From NCBI RefSeq assembly GCF_027158485.1, contig NZ_JAMKYJ010000004.1: a DNA stretch of 64,000 nucleotides, one strand, 5' to 3'. The notes beneath the pieces were generated by a model. The model was not told where the DNA came from and did no database searches. It was given only the letters and a program-made list of their open reading frames with translations. The position numbers and the translations under genes were made by a program. This DNA is from Oxalobacter formigenes. GTDB lineage: Bacteria > Pseudomonadota > Gammaproteobacteria > Burkholderiales > Burkholderiaceae_D. The stretch's first letter is position 1; every line of letters starts with the position of its first letter. Below, one piece after another: positions 54,256 to 62,368 of this stretch.

Positions 54256-54843
54256 ATGATTTTGTATTTACATGGATTTCAGTCTTCTCCCCAATCTTTC
54301 AAGGCGCAGCTGATTGAAGACAGACTGAAGGCGTTGAATGGTGAGGGAGAATATATTTGCCCTCAATTGTTTCCATCTCCGGTTAAATCGGTTGAAATTG
54401 CCCTGAATTTGGTGAGTGGTTGCCCCTCGGAGTCTCTTGCGGTTATCGGTTCTTCGCTGGGAGGTTTTTACGCCAACTGGATTGCTGAACAGTTGCAGTG
54501 TCGTGCTGTACTTCTGAATCCTGTGATCGATCCATGGAAAATCAAGATATTGGGCGATAGTCCGGACAGAAGTGACCTCAGGGTGAGAGAATGGCTTGAA
54601 TTTGTTGAACGGTATGAAGCGGAATTGCATTCGATTCAAGTCAGGAAAATCACAAACCCGCAAAGATATATGCTGATTGCGGCAAAGGGAGACCAGTTGC
54701 TGGATTGGCAAATGATGCAAAAACATTATGCAGGTGCAAACCAGACCATCATCGACGGGAGTGATCACGGCCTGTCCGATTTTGAGAAATATCTCGATAA
54801 TGTGCTTTCTTTTTGTAAAATTGAACATTCCGGCCGAACATAA
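54256..54843 (+). CDS. YqiA/UPF0227-type esterase
   Basis: A 195-residue alpha/beta-hydrolase: MILYLHGFQSSPQSFKAQ (oxyanion region), nucleophile Ser in VIGSSLGGFYANW, and Asp/His in GDQLLDWQ and GSDHGLSDF. The short length and layout match YqiA, an esterase with preference for short acyl esters in E. coli. It starts 9 bases after mpl and is likely co-transcribed. Confidence 0.85.
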   Translation: MILYLHGFQSSPQSFKAQLIEDRLKALNGEGEYICPQLFPSPVKSVEIALNLVSGCPSESLAVIGSSLGGFYANWIAEQLQCRAVLLNPVIDPWKIKILGDSPDRSDLRVREWLEFVERYEAELHSIQVRKITNPQRYMLIAAKGDQLLDWQMMQKHYAGANQTIIDGSDHGLSDFEKYLDNVLSFCKIEHSGRT

Positions 54844-54886
54844 GCTGGTGCCATATATCAAGTTTGAGTATTGAATAGAGCGGTTA

Positions 54887-56839
54887 ATGAATTTATTTTT
54901 TGAAGAATCCGGTGAATTTAAAACGGGTGGTATCCTGAATCAGGTCGGCGAGGCCTTTCAGGTTGAATTGCCCGGAGGCAAGCGAACAAAGGTTCGTGCA
55001 AAGGATGTATTGTTCCAGTTCAGTTCGCATGAGCCCGCAGAACTGATTTCGGAAGCTTCTCAGGTATCGGAAGAAATCGATCTGGACTTCTTGTGGGAAG
55101 TTGCCGGAGAAAATGAATTCGGCTATCAGGATCTTGGCAAGGAGTATTTCGGGCATGATCCGAAACCTGAAGAAGCCGCTGGCCTGTTGTTCAGGCTGCA
55201 TTCGGCACCGATCTATTTTTACAAAAAAGGAAAGGGCCGTTATAAGGCGGCGCCTGAAAAATCCTTGCAGGCCGCATTGGCTGGACTTGAAAAAAAACGG
55301 CAGCAGGCGATTATTCAGCAACAATACGTTGACGAACTGGTACAGGGACGATTGCCTGACGCGATCAGAACGAATACCGTAGCTCTTTTATGCAAGCCAG
55401 ATAAAAACAGTATCGAATACAAAGCCTTGCTTGCAGCTTGTGACGAGTTGCACATTTCTCCTGAACGTCTTTTGCTTGATCTGGGCGGGATAAGCAATCC
55501 GAAAGAATTACACCTCGCCCGGTTTTTGTTCGAGAATTTTCCGAAAGGAACACGGTTCCCGAAAATCGATATACCCGATACCGCTCTTGAGTTGCCGGAA
55601 GCGGAGGTCAACGCCTTTTCAATTGACGATATAACCACTACTGAAATCGACGATGCTTTTTCAGTGACCACTCTTGCCGATGGCAACATCCGCATCGGTA
55701 TTCACATCGCAGCACCGGCTCTGGGAATGAAACCGGACGATTCACTGGACGAAATCGCAAAAAAACGCCTTTCGACGGTTTACATGCCGGGTGACAAAAT
55801 CACCATGTTGCCGGATGAACTGGTCAACCAGTTTACGCTCAGTGCAGGTGAAAAACGTCCGGCAATGAGCCTGTATGCGACGTTAAATCCGCAGGACTGG
55901 TCTGTCCTTGAAACGGAAACACGCGCAGAAATGATCCGTGTTGCCGAAAACCTCCGACATAACGATCTTGACAGCCTGATTACCGCTGAAAGTCTTGAAA
56001 AAAGAGAGGGAGAATACCCTCATAAAGACGATATTGCTGTTTTATGGCATTGTTCGCAGGTTTTCGAGAAAAAACGGATGGAAAAGCGCGAAGGCTTCGG
56101 CTTGAGGCCCGAACAGAATAATCGCGTCGATTTCAATTTTTATGTGGATGAGAACGATATCGTCACAATCGAACGTCGCAAACGAACAGCGCCACTGGAT
56201 AAAATCGTTGCCGAACTGATGATTTTCGCCAACAGTACATGGGGAAAACTGTTACACGAACACGGCATTCCCGGTATTTACAGAAGTCAGGGGGGGGGTA
56301 CAGGAAGCTGGCTGAACCGCATGCAGGTAAAAATGGTCACTCATGCAGCGCCCCATCAGGGCCTGGGTGTTGACCAGTATGCATGGTGTACCTCACCGCT
56401 GCGACGCTATACGGATCTGGTCAATCAGTGGCAGATTCTGGCATGTGTCAATTATGGGATCACAGCTCCTTTGTCTGCTCCGTTCAAGCCAAAAGATGCC
56501 AATTTGTTTGCCATTGTAAGTGCATTCGATTCCGTTTATAGCGCATATGGCGAATTTCAGTCGAAAATGGAACGTTACTGGTGTTTGCGGTGGCTGTCTC
56601 AAAATAATGTCAGACAAGTGGAAGCTGTTGTCATCAGGGATGAAATGCTGCGTCTCGTCGATATCCCTCTGACGATTGCCATGCCGGGAATGCGTCCGCT
56701 GGCAAGAGGAACGCAGGTGCGGGTCGATCTGATACGCTGGGATGAAATCGATTTGTCTGTCGAGGCGCGACTTCTTGATGTGACGGAAAATGTCGATGAA
56801 ACGGCATCAGACGAAAACGAAGAAGAATTGACGGAGTAA
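54887..56839 (+). CDS. RNB-domain exoribonuclease (RNase II family)
   Basis: A 650-residue RNase II-family protein. The catalytic RNB domain runs from about 230 to 560: ITTTEIDDAFSV with the metal-binding acidic residues and VYMPGDKITMLPDEL. It continues with GVDQYAWCTSPLRRYTDLVNQWQ, which has the catalytic Arg area. A shortened S1-like end follows (MRPLARGTQVRV). It lies near the start of the tonB-aroE-mtgA group, as in other Burkholderiales. A 9-G tract (56290-56298) inside the reading frame could slip. RNase R and RNase II are not told apart here; size fits RNase II. Confidence 0.88.
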   Translation: MNLFFEESGEFKTGGILNQVGEAFQVELPGGKRTKVRAKDVLFQFSSHEPAELISEASQVSEEIDLDFLWEVAGENEFGYQDLGKEYFGHDPKPEEAAGLLFRLHSAPIYFYKKGKGRYKAAPEKSLQAALAGLEKKRQQAIIQQQYVDELVQGRLPDAIRTNTVALLCKPDKNSIEYKALLAACDELHISPERLLLDLGGISNPKELHLARFLFENFPKGTRFPKIDIPDTALELPEAEVNAFSIDDITTTEIDDAFSVTTLADGNIRIGIHIAAPALGMKPDDSLDEIAKKRLSTVYMPGDKITMLPDELVNQFTLSAGEKRPAMSLYATLNPQDWSVLETETRAEMIRVAENLRHNDLDSLITAESLEKREGEYPHKDDIAVLWHCSQVFEKKRMEKREGFGLRPEQNNRVDFNFYVDENDIVTIERRKRTAPLDKIVAELMIFANSTWGKLLHEHGIPGIYRSQGGGTGSWLNRMQVKMVTHAAPHQGLGVDQYAWCTSPLRRYTDLVNQWQILACVNYGITAPLSAPFKPKDANLFAIVSAFDSVYSAYGEFQSKMERYWCLRWLSQNNVRQVEAVVIRDEMLRLVDIPLTIAMPGMRPLARGTQVRVDLIRWDEIDLSVEARLLDVTENVDETASDENEEELTE

Positions 56840-56919
56840 AATGCTGAATGGGTGTATAGTGATCGCGCATAAATTCCCTTGAAATTCAGGCGCATGCATT
56901 ATTTTTGGTGATTCATCCG

Positions 56920-57777
56920 ATGCCGACAAATTCAATACTGAAAAATCGTGGATTAGGTATAGCAATCGCTGTGTCCGTTCTGATACACGCTATTGTGTTG
57001 TCGGTTAAATTCGTTACTCCTGCGACATCCGGTTTCAGACATACTTCTCCCGTTATTGAAGTCGTGCTCAGTGGCGGAGGGGGGAATGGCCTGGGAACAG
57101 GTTCGGCTGGTGCAAACAACAATATCAGCGCAACCGTCGTCAATGCTCAGGCAGCCGTAGAAAAAATGCCTGAGAAACATGTGTTGAAAAACAAACCGGC
57201 CGAAAGCCGCCCGATTACGTCCCTTTCAAAACAAGGCAATCAGAAAAGTATCCCTGTTCCGGAAACAAAGACCAATCCCGTCCAAAAAAACGCCCATTCT
57301 TCCAATAAAGGCGGCACTCAGAACGGGTATGGCGGAACGGGTGGGGGAAGAGGTGAAGGCGATTCCGTTGTGTTCAACCGGAATGCGAGGGGAGGTTATG
57401 CCTATGGCAACGGGAGCGGTCAGGCCATTACTTCACAAACCAGAGATGTCGGCGATGCCATGTATTTCAAATCAGTGCAGAAAAAAGTCGAAAGCATTGG
57501 TGTCATAAATTTCCCACAAAAAAATGGAACCCGTTTGTATGGGCAGCTGACTGTCCGGATTAACGTGTATCATGACGGCTCTCTTTATGAAAAAGCCGGT
57601 GGGGTCAGTGTGGTCAAGTCGTCCGGCAATCCGGCTCTGGATGCGGCCGCTTTGAAAATTGTACGGCGCGCTGCGCCTTTTGGCCGTTTTAGCGGGAATG
57701 TCCGAAGCATCATTACACGTTTGAATTTTACACGTGATCAGGGGCTGAAATCGCAGGTTGTAACGACGACTTCTTGA
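56920..57777 (+). CDS. Energy transducer TonB-like protein, glycine-rich
   Basis: A 285-residue protein with one N-terminal membrane helix (about 10-30) that holds the ExbB-contact motif SxxxH (SVLIH). The middle is rich in Gly and Asn (about 50-160) where most TonB proteins have Pro-rich repeats. The C-terminal domain (about 195-270) has TonB-type elements VRINVYHDGSLYEKAGGVSVVKSSGNPALDAAALKIVRRAAPF. ATG at 56920 has a GGTGA box; TTG and GTG codons just upstream are in frame. exbB and exbD are not in the window, so the partner motor is elsewhere. Confidence 0.85.
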   Translation: MPTNSILKNRGLGIAIAVSVLIHAIVLSVKFVTPATSGFRHTSPVIEVVLSGGGGNGLGTGSAGANNNISATVVNAQAAVEKMPEKHVLKNKPAESRPITSLSKQGNQKSIPVPETKTNPVQKNAHSSNKGGTQNGYGGTGGGRGEGDSVVFNRNARGGYAYGNGSGQAITSQTRDVGDAMYFKSVQKKVESIGVINFPQKNGTRLYGQLTVRINVYHDGSLYEKAGGVSVVKSSGNPALDAAALKIVRRAAPFGRFSGNVRSIITRLNFTRDQGLKSQVVTTTS

Positions 57778-57841
57778 TCGTTCATGCAAATTTACCTTAA
57801 ATTTCATTAAAATCGTTTAACTTCACATATAATGCATCGTT

Positions 57842-58651
57842 ATGCCTGATCGTTACGCCGTTATAGGAAATCCTGTCGCCCATAGCAAATCACCTGAGAT
57901 TCATGCCCTGTTTGCATTGGAGACCAGGCAGAATCTGGAATATGGACGTCTGTTGGCACCACTTGACGGGTTTGTTGATGCCGTAAGGAAATTCATTGAT
58001 GAAGGCGGAAAAGGATTGAATGTCACTGTCCCTTTCAAATTTGAGGCCTTCAGTTTGGCGAATAAGCTGACGTCGAGGGCGAAAATGGCCGGAGCCGTTA
58101 ATACACTTCACTTTAAGGACGGCATCATATATGGCGATAATACGGACGGAGCTGGACTTGTCGCCGATTTGACGCTAAATGCCGGTTTTTCGTTATCAAA
58201 TAGTCGTATTTTACTTTTGGGTGCTGGTGGTGCGGCTTACGGTGTGATGCTGCCTCTTTTGCAGCAGAAACCTGACATCGTTCATATTGCCAATCTGAGC
58301 GTCGAAAAAGCGGATGAAATGGCGAAACAGTTTTCCGGATTCGGAAAGACGAGGGTTTCATCATATGACGAATTGAACGAGCCTTACGACATTGTCATCA
58401 ATGCAACTTCTGCCGGGCTTTCAAATGCGATGCCGCCGGTTTCTTCTCCCGTTTTTGAAAAGCACACACTGGCACTCGATATGGTTTATGCAAACAGGCC
58501 GACTCCTTTCATGCAATTTGCCGGGCAATGTGGTGCCAGAACACGTGATGGTTTCGGTATGCTGGTGGAACAGGCGGCAGAATCCTTTTTTGTCTGGCGT
58601 GGTGTCAAACCGCAGACGAAACCGGTATTTTCTCATTTCGGACGCGAATAA
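57842..58651 (+). CDS. aroE: Shikimate dehydrogenase (NADP+)
   Basis: Reduces 3-dehydroshikimate to shikimate. The 269 residues have the substrate site NPVAHSKSPEIH and NVTVPFK with the catalytic Lys, NTDGAGL with the catalytic Asp, the NADP loop GAGGAAYGV and NATSAGL. Its stop TAA overlaps the mtgA ATG by one base, so the two are coupled. Confidence 0.96.
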   Translation: MPDRYAVIGNPVAHSKSPEIHALFALETRQNLEYGRLLAPLDGFVDAVRKFIDEGGKGLNVTVPFKFEAFSLANKLTSRAKMAGAVNTLHFKDGIIYGDNTDGAGLVADLTLNAGFSLSNSRILLLGAGGAAYGVMLPLLQQKPDIVHIANLSVEKADEMAKQFSGFGKTRVSSYDELNEPYDIVINATSAGLSNAMPPVSSPVFEKHTLALDMVYANRPTPFMQFAGQCGARTRDGFGMLVEQAAESFFVWRGVKPQTKPVFSHFGRE

Positions 58652-59370
58652 TGGCGAAAATAAGGGAACTTGTCGCACTTTGCCGAAAATACTGGCGCTG
58701 GATCGTCTTTGTTCCATTGGGACTCATACTGGCGATGCAGATCTACTTTTTCTTCCAGATTGCATGGTGGGTTCATTTCAATCCGGGTTCGACAAGCTTC
58801 ATGCGGCAACAATTGTCCGTTTTGCAGGAAAAGAATCCCAAAGCGAAGTTGCAGCATAAATGGGTACCGTATAAACGTATTTCGCGAAATTTGAAACGGG
58901 CGGTCATTGCATCCGAAGACTCGAATTTCACCGATCACGAAGGTGTGGAGTGGGAAGCGCTGTTAAAGGCGTATGAAAAAAACAGCAAGAAAGGAAAAAT
59001 CGTCGCAGGCGGTTCTACCATCACGCAGCAGCTGGCCAAAAACCTTTTTCTTTCCGGCAGTCGCAGTTATGTGAGAAAGGTCCAGGAACTTGTCATTACC
59101 TACATGCTCGAGTTCTGGATGGAAAAGGAGCGAATATTCGAGCTTTACCTGAATCTGGTCGAGTTCGGTACGGGTGTATTCGGCGCTGAAGCCGCGGCAC
59201 GCCATTATTACGGGACATCCGCTGCCAATCTCAGTGCCGGGCAGGCAGCCAGGCTTGCGGCCATGTTACCCAAACCCCGTTATTTCGATTCTCACAGAAA
59301 TTCCGCTTATCTGATGCGCCGGACTTCTCTTATATTAAGAAGAATGGGGTCGGCTGACGTGCCAAGATAA
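58651..59370 (+). CDS. mtgA: Monofunctional biosynthetic peptidoglycan transglycosylase
   Basis: GT51-family enzyme that polymerises glycan strands from lipid II. The 239 residues have one N-terminal membrane helix (about 17-38) and the catalytic motifs ASEDSNFTDHEGVEW (catalytic Glu) and GGSTITQQLAKNLFLS, then the RKVQELVITYMLEFWMEKERIFELYLN block. No transpeptidase domain follows, so it is the monofunctional type. It overlaps aroE by one base. Confidence 0.96.
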   Translation: MAKIRELVALCRKYWRWIVFVPLGLILAMQIYFFFQIAWWVHFNPGSTSFMRQQLSVLQEKNPKAKLQHKWVPYKRISRNLKRAVIASEDSNFTDHEGVEWEALLKAYEKNSKKGKIVAGGSTITQQLAKNLFLSGSRSYVRKVQELVITYMLEFWMEKERIFELYLNLVEFGTGVFGAEAAARHYYGTSAANLSAGQAARLAAMLPKPRYFDSHRNSAYLMRRTSLILRRMGSADVPR

Positions 59371-59574
59371 AAGAAATTAATTGTTCGCAAGTAACTTGCC
59401 TCGTAAACATGTTATCAGTACACTTGCGCTATTTTCAGTTGGGCAATAATTTGGTGACCATTCAAAATAACGCAATTTGAACGTTTGTCATTAAACTGAA
59501 ATCTTTATGTGATGTGATCCATCCCTGATTTCTGCCGACAGAAACCCTGTTAATGTGTCTGAAAGTTTTTTCTC

Positions 59575-60543
59575 ATGATCAATGTCTTCGTCCTTCAAAA
59601 CGGTCGCTTGAATCAGGTGCCTATCGAATCCAGAGCGGATCTGGAAAATGTCGCCCCTATCTGGGTCGATATGACCGATCCGACGGAAGAAGAGCGTTCC
59701 TGGGTGAAAAGCACCTATGATGTGACGATGCCGGATGAAGACGACGTCAAGGACATCGAAGCGTCTGCCCGGTATTACGAGGCGGAAAACGGTGACTTGC
59801 ATCTGCGAACGGACTTTCGGATCGATGACGACGATGAGGGCCCCTCACAGACCATTACCGTTGCTTTTATCCTGACACGCAACATGCTGTTTTCCATGCA
59901 TCCCGAAGACCTGCCGGTTTTCAGACTTGTCAGGATGCGGGCCAGATCGCGACCCGGTTCCATTACCGATTACAAGGACGTTCTTCTCGATCTGTACGCT
60001 ACCGACGCGGAATATTCTGCGGATGCACTCGAAGGCATATACCGCAATCTGGAAGAAGTCAGCAGCAAGGTATTGCAGGAAGAGTTTACCGATCAGGACG
60101 CGGCGGCTACTCTTTCCACGATTGCCAAGGAAGAAGATTTGAATGGACGTATCCGGCGTACGATGATGGATACACGTCGGGCGGTCAGCTTTCTGATGAG
60201 AGGCCGTTTGCTGGATTCGGACCAGTTTGAAGAAGCGCGCCAGATTTTAAGGGATATCGAATCGCTCGATGGCCATACATCATTTTTGTTTGAAAAAATC
60301 AACTTCCTGATGGATGCGACGGTCGGTTTCATCAACATCAACCAGAACAAGATCATCAAGATTTTCTCGGTTGCCAGTGTGGCGTTCCTGCCGCCGACAC
60401 TGATCGCCAGTATATACGGCATGAACTTCCGTATCTTGCCGGAGCTGGCCTGGGATTTCGGCTATCCGTTCGCGCTGATTCTGATGGTGGCTAGTGCATT
60501 GGCGCCTTTCTGGTATTTCCGTCACAGGGGCTGGCTGAAATAA
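59575..60543 (+). CDS. corA: Magnesium/cobalt transport protein CorA
   Basis: Pentameric divalent-cation channel of the inner membrane. The 322 residues have a soluble acidic N-terminal domain (many Asp/Glu at 20-90), a long stalk helix and two C-terminal membrane helices (about 262-282 and 295-314). The channel signature YGMNF follows the first helix, with the periplasmic loop RILPEL. The 204-base gap before it is AT-rich and may carry a Mg2+-responsive leader, but no such structure was recognised. Confidence 0.95.
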   Translation: MINVFVLQNGRLNQVPIESRADLENVAPIWVDMTDPTEEERSWVKSTYDVTMPDEDDVKDIEASARYYEAENGDLHLRTDFRIDDDDEGPSQTITVAFILTRNMLFSMHPEDLPVFRLVRMRARSRPGSITDYKDVLLDLYATDAEYSADALEGIYRNLEEVSSKVLQEEFTDQDAAATLSTIAKEEDLNGRIRRTMMDTRRAVSFLMRGRLLDSDQFEEARQILRDIESLDGHTSFLFEKINFLMDATVGFININQNKIIKIFSVASVAFLPPTLIASIYGMNFRILPELAWDFGYPFALILMVASALAPFWYFRHRGWLK

Positions 60544-60558
60544 ACAGGTTTCATGCCG

Positions 60559-62058
60559 TTATTCACTGTTTTTTCGCCGGTTTTGCCGGATCAGTGCCAT
60601 ATTGGCAGGATGTTTGTTGTCTTCCCCTTTTTTGCCTCTTTCCGCCCGCGGGATGAAATCAGCGCCCACAATTGCCCGGGCGGTTGCCAACTCTTCCCCA
60701 TTTTCGGACAACCATTCCGTGATCAGAGAAGCGAGCCTTTCCAGCGCAATGCCATGCATGGCATTTGTCTTCCGATAGATCCAGTCGGACAGTGCCATGA
60801 AACGTTCGAATGGCTGATCCTTCAATATAAATGGCAATGTTTTGATAAAGCGGCCTGAGTTGGCAATCAGATCCCAAAAGCGCGCAAAACGTTTCATCCG
60901 TTGCATATCCTGAAATCCGATATCGGCGGTGGACAAAATCGTATAAGGTGCTGAGGAATCGAAAACCAGCCGGTATGCTTCGATATGTCTTAATACCGGA
61001 GTGCCCCGAAGACGTTTTAAAATACCCACTTGTATCTCGTGCGGATCGATATCGACCAGGCGGTTGAAACCCTTTGCAAAGCTGTCGATATTTTCTCCGG
61101 GCAGTCCTACAATCAGATCAGCGTGCATATGGGCGTGAGTATGCTCTCTCAGCCAGCGGATATTTTTTTCCGATTTTTCATTATCCTGTTTTCGGCTGAT
61201 CAGGTTTTGTACATCGGTATTGAAAGACTGGACTCCGATTTCCAGTTGCAGGGAACCTTCGGGAAACTTCAGAATGGCTTCTTTCAACGCGTCGGGTAAA
61301 TGATCCGGAACCAGTTCGAAGTGAGCGAACACAGGGTCCATTGGCGCATCTTCCAGTTTTTTCAGGAAAAACCGGATAATCTGGAGACTTCTTTTAATAT
61401 TCAGATTGAAAGTGCGATCGACGAATTTGAAATTTCTTGCCCCGCGCCGGTACAGCTTTTCCATTTCATCGAGAAACAGGTCTGTATCGAAAGCCCAGGC
61501 CGTTTTATCAAGCGAAGAAAGGCAGAATTCGCATCGAAAAGGACATCCACGTGACGCTTCTACGTAAAGAGTGCGATGGGCGATATCCTCATCAGTATAA
61601 AGATCATAAGGCAGAGTGATATCCGTCATGGCAGGCTGAATGCCCTGATGGACTTTCGTAGAAGGCGCTTTGCCGTCAAGAATCTGCCGGCATAATGTGG
61701 GCAGTGTCATTTCACCCCAGCCCCTGATGACATAATCAGCCATCCGGGCGACAGGCTGGTCTTCCGTTTCATGGGATACTTCAGGGCCGCCGAGAATAAT
61801 GATGGTATCAGGAGAAACGGCTTTAATCAGAGAAACGAGTTTTGTTGTTTCTTCCACATTCCAGATGTAAACCGACAATCCCAATATACGTGGTTTTCGT
61901 GAAAGTATTTTCTCGGCAAGAACGGTCACATCTGCGCCAATGACGAATTCCATCAGTTCGGTTCTGGATTGAAGCGCCCCCATATTTGCTTTCAGGTAAC
62001 GAAGGCCAAGAGCTGTATGAGCGTAACGGGCATTCAAAGTGGAAAGCAATATCGACAT
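60559..62058 (-). CDS. B12-binding radical SAM protein (DUF4080)
   Basis: A 499-residue protein with an N-terminal B12-binding-like Rossmann domain (about 1-130; MSILLSTLNARYAHTALGLRY, IIILGGPEVSHE). A radical SAM domain follows, with the 4Fe-4S motif EASRGCPFRCEFCLSS near residue 168 and GSLQLEIGVQSFN. The C-terminus is DUF4080 (IGFQDMQRMKRFARFWDLIANS). The normal DxHxxG cobalamin motif is not clearly seen, so B12 use is uncertain. Substrate unknown. ATG at 62058 begins the conserved part. It is convergent with corA and divergent from the next gene. Confidence 0.85.
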   Translation of the reverse strand: MSILLSTLNARYAHTALGLRYLKANMGALQSRTELMEFVIGADVTVLAEKILSRKPRILGLSVYIWNVEETTKLVSLIKAVSPDTIIILGGPEVSHETEDQPVARMADYVIRGWGEMTLPTLCRQILDGKAPSTKVHQGIQPAMTDITLPYDLYTDEDIAHRTLYVEASRGCPFRCEFCLSSLDKTAWAFDTDLFLDEMEKLYRRGARNFKFVDRTFNLNIKRSLQIIRFFLKKLEDAPMDPVFAHFELVPDHLPDALKEAILKFPEGSLQLEIGVQSFNTDVQNLISRKQDNEKSEKNIRWLREHTHAHMHADLIVGLPGENIDSFAKGFNRLVDIDPHEIQVGILKRLRGTPVLRHIEAYRLVFDSSAPYTILSTADIGFQDMQRMKRFARFWDLIANSGRFIKTLPFILKDQPFERFMALSDWIYRKTNAMHGIALERLASLITEWLSENGEELATARAIVGADFIPRAERGKKGEDNKHPANMALIRQNRRKNSE

Positions 62059-62129
62059 GGCATTTTTATTATTTTGGAGGGTGTGGGCGCCTATCATGAA
62101 ATAAGGCTGTCAAAAAGACAAGTCGAATG

Positions 62130-62277
62130 AACTGTTTGCAATTCGGGAAATAAGCGGATAAAGCCGGGGGATGAGGGAAAAATTGACTGTGGTCAAGCAG
62201 GTTTTTCGGCTTGAGAAGCTATGATACCCGTTAGCTTGAAAATTGGCTGTAGCACTTGTTTCCGCATGCAAACAGTT
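62130..62277. repeat. 11-bp inverted repeat upstream of the ThDP enzyme gene
   Basis: AACTGTTTGCA at 62130-62140 and its exact reverse complement TGCAAACAGTT at 62267-62277 flank 126 bases in the divergent promoter region. A partial third copy (AAACAGTT) is at 62286. This could be a regulator site, or chance. The 310-base gap 62059-62368 has no gene. Confidence 0.5.
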
Positions 62278-62368
62278 GCCTGATGAAACAGTTACTTCAG
62301 CGTTTGATTCCGCAAAGAAACGTTATTGTCGTTTAATTGGCGTTAAGCGACATAGTCATCACACATAC

